A stretch of DNA of 6,346 bases from Actinomycetota bacterium (GTDB lineage: Bacteria > Actinomycetota > Humimicrobiia > Humimicrobiales > Humimicrobiaceae). Shown piece by piece: positions 5,022 to 6,346 of this stretch (the stretch's first letter is position 1; every line of letters starts with the position of its first letter). Location: assembly GCA_003155275.1 (NCBI GenBank), contig PMCC01000037.1, positions 1 to 6,346 on the forward strand, written 5' to 3'. The notes beneath the pieces are model-generated. The model did not search any database. It saw only the letters and a list, made by a program, of their open reading frames with translations, and was not told where the DNA came from. The translations under genes were made by a program, and so were the position numbers.

Positions 5022-6119
5022 ATGGCAAACAAAAGAAACAAAATGTGGCTGATTACTTTGACAGCCATGATGTGTGTATTTGTAGCAGTTTCTTTTCTTG
5101 CAGGCTGCAAGACAACAACCGCTGCAACTGCAGCTGCTGAAACAACTGCTGTGTCAGAAACCAAAACTGTCACAACTACAGCAGCAGAAACAACTCCTGC
5201 AGCAACTACATCTGCTGAAACAACTGCCGCAACAGAAACTACAGCAGCTGAAACAACAGCCGAAGCAACTACATCTGCTGAAACAACTGCCGCAACAGAA
5301 ACTACAGCAGTTAATTCAGTAGTATTTACAAATGAAAGGCTAAGCGTTACAGGTTCCACTACAACTCTGGAAGTTTCACAATTGTGGGCAGAGGCATTTA
5401 TGGCAAAATTCGGTGGACAAATAACTATAAGCGGCGGAGGCTCAGGAGTAGGTATAGCTGACTTGATTAATAAAACAAATGATCTCACCAATTCTTCCAG
5501 GGCAATCAAATCATCTGAAATGGATAAGGCAAAAGCTGCAGGTGTGGATGTAAAGGAATATAAAGTGTTATTGGATGGTATCGCCATTGTAACCAGCAAA
5601 AACATTAATATACCTGAACTTACACTTAACCAGATGGCTGATATTTACATTGGGAATATAACGAATTGGAAAGAAGTCGGTGGACCAGACGCTCCGATTT
5701 TGGCAATTGCAAGGGATTCAAGTTCCGGCACGGGTGAATTCTTCCTGCAGAAGGTAGTTCAATTAAACCAGACAAATACAAATGACTATAGTGTTAATGC
5801 ATTAAGATTACAATCAAATGCTGACATAGTTAACCAGGTTGAGGCTAATGATAATGCCATAGGCTATATTGGTATGGGATACTTGAAAGATGCAGGCAGC
5901 AAAGTAAACCTGATTAAAGTCAAGTTTGCTGATAATACGCCTTCAATCGGGCCAACAAGCCAGACAGTGGCAGATTTTTCATATCCTATTTCGAGATACT
6001 GCTATATATATGCTAATGGAGCTAAATTCTCGAAAATTGCAAAAGCATATCTTGATTTTGTTCTAAGCCCGGAAGGTCAGGACATAGTAGTTAAAGCAGG
6101 ATTTGTAAAAGTCAAATAA
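5022..6119 (+). CDS. pstS: Phosphate-binding lipoprotein PstS (phosphate ABC transporter substrate-binding protein)
   Basis: A 365-residue exported lipoprotein that captures phosphate outside the membrane and normally delivers it to the PstCAB permease. Residues 1-28 are a signal peptide with lipobox LAGC, so Cys29 should be lipidated. Residues 30-98 are an unusually long Thr/Ala/Glu linker containing a duplicated 21-residue unit. The binding domain starts near 100 and carries the PstS hallmarks: SVTGSTTT (109-114 core), GGGSGVGI (138-145), NDLTNSSR (153-160), and ARDSSSGTGEF with Arg231 and Ser236-Gly-Thr. These are the phosphate-contacting loops of the family. It ends with the YLDFVLSPEGQDIV pattern typical of PstS C-termini. 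AAGGAG (5008-5013) lies eight bases before the ATG. No pstC follows; a terminator closes the unit. Arsenate, molybdate or another oxyanion cannot be fully excluded as ligand. Confidence 0.9.
   Translation: MANKRNKMWLITLTAMMCVFVAVSFLAGCKTTTAATAAAETTAVSETKTVTTTAAETTPAATTSAETTAATETTAAETTAEATTSAETTAATETTAVNSVVFTNERLSVTGSTTTLEVSQLWAEAFMAKFGGQITISGGGSGVGIADLINKTNDLTNSSRAIKSSEMDKAKAAGVDVKEYKVLLDGIAIVTSKNINIPELTLNQMADIYIGNITNWKEVGGPDAPILAIARDSSSGTGEFFLQKVVQLNQTNTNDYSVNALRLQSNADIVNQVEANDNAIGYIGMGYLKDAGSKVNLIKVKFADNTPSIGPTSQTVADFSYPISRYCYIYANGAKFSKIAKAYLDFVLSPEGQDIVVKAGFVKVK
5201..5310 (+). repeat. 63-bp tandem duplication in the pstS linker
   Basis: The 47 bases at 5201-5247 recur exactly at 5264-5310, an offset of 63 bases (21 codons). 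At protein level this repeats ATTSAETTAATETTA within the Thr/Ala/Glu linker after the lipid anchor. The exact identity, including third codon positions, points to a recent slippage or recombination event. Length variation between strains is likely, without change to the binding domain. Confidence 0.85.
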
Positions 6120-6155
6120 TAATGGGTTTTAATTCAAAACTTATTGTAAATGAAC

Positions 6156-6184
6156 AAAAGGGCCGTAATTTTTATGGCCCTTTT
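6156..6184 (+). terminator. Intrinsic terminator after pstS
   Basis: AAAAGGGCC (6156-6164) pairs perfectly with GGCCCTTTT (6176-6184). The stem can extend by four more pairs (one G-T) to a TTT loop at 6169-6171. The arms end in A-run and T-run, so it could act in both directions. It lies 37 bases after the pstS stop and separates pstS from the arsC-like gene. Confidence 0.85.
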
Positions 6185-6203
6185 ATCATTAGGGCTTGTT
6201 TTA

Positions 6204-6209
6204 TATAAT
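6204..6209 (+). promoter_or_regulatory. Possible -10 element of the arsC-like gene
   Basis: A perfect TATAAT hexamer lies between the pstS terminator and the next start codon. No good -35 is found at the proper distance (only TTTTAT near 6181). The preceding terminator makes a separate promoter for the downstream gene likely, but this exact site is uncertain. Confidence 0.35.
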
Positions 6210-6281
6210 TTGATATTGAGAAATATAGGACAGCATCTTTAGACAATTGTAAAAGAAATCCGTAAGCAGAAGGAGCATAAA

Positions 6282-6346
6282 ATGAAAAGGTTTATTATAG
6301 CTTTTATATGCACAGGTAATTCATGCAGAAGCCAGATGGCTGAAGG
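6282..6346 (+). CDS. arsC: Arsenate reductase / low-molecular-weight phosphatase family protein, N-terminal part
   Basis: Only the first 21 codons are in the window; the gene runs off the right edge. They contain FICTGNSCRSQMAEG, the phosphatase P-loop (C-x5-R) in the form typical of thioredoxin-coupled arsenate reductases. The spacing gives Cys10, Cys15 and Arg16, the numbering I recall for the Staphylococcus aureus plasmid enzyme. In that family Cys10 attacks arsenate, and further cysteines relay the disulfide that thioredoxin reduces. AAGGAG (6270-6275) lies six bases before the ATG. A protein tyrosine phosphatase of the same superfamily is the alternative, but the CTGNSCRSQMAEG sequence favours arsenate reductase. 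The later redox cysteines are outside the window. Confidence 0.8.
   Translation, partial: MKRFIIAFICTGNSCRSQMAE

Noticed and set aside
5098..5322. Plus-strand Gln/Leu-rich open frame inside pstS
   Set aside because: It is an out-of-frame reading of the same low-complexity repeat.
5018..5605. Long minus-strand open frame opposite pstS
   Set aside because: It exists because the Thr/Ala/Glu repeat on the plus strand lacks stops when read in reverse (Val/Ala-rich mirror). The plus strand has the lipobox and PstS motifs.

Overview
The window is AT-rich (intergenic stretches are nearly all A and T) and most genes have strong GGAGG-type ribosome sites. It suggests an anaerobic, Gram-positive-like bacterium. 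The pointers are an iron-sulfur flavoprotein beside a polyferredoxin, a lipoprotein with a long Thr/Ala/Glu linker, and the strong ribosome sites. A clostridial relative or an uncultured anaerobic actinobacterial lineage would both fit; the sequence alone does not decide.

Left part (about 290-3447), plus strand: a PadR-family regulator (391-1095) behind a promoter overlapped by a 17-bp inverted repeat and followed by a 14-bp palindrome. Next come a 457-residue tandem flavodoxin-fold protein (1251-2624) with a four-cysteine iron-sulfur motif in its second half, and a NapH-like four-helix membrane polyferredoxin (2716-3447). Together they read as a small redox module: membrane electron entry or exit through 4Fe-4S clusters, a flavin/iron-sulfur partner, and a local repressor. 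The link is inferred from adjacency.

Middle part (3448-4800) is a decay zone. On the minus strand are remnants of three genes broken by frameshifts and stops: an EamA-type transporter (4783-4591), an unidentified protein (4091-3833), and an HXXEE-domain membrane protein (3833-3478). The last two were probably translationally coupled, since the stop and start overlap. Only one short plus-strand ORF (4354-4533) with a good ribosome site looks intact here.

Right part (4800-6346), plus strand: a PstS-type phosphate-binding lipoprotein (5022-6119) with a repeat-expanded low-complexity linker. A clear hairpin terminator follows it, and then the start of a thioredoxin-type arsenate reductase / low-molecular-weight phosphatase gene (6282 to the window edge). 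No pstC, pstA or pstB follows pstS. The pairing of a phosphate-binding protein with an ArsC-like enzyme hints at phosphate/arsenate handling.

No rRNA, tRNA, CRISPR array or insertion sequence was recognised. The most interesting items are the compositionally distinct insert in the PadR regulator, the complementary loss of motifs in the two flavodoxin halves, the cluster of decayed minus-strand genes, and the stand-alone pstS beside arsC.
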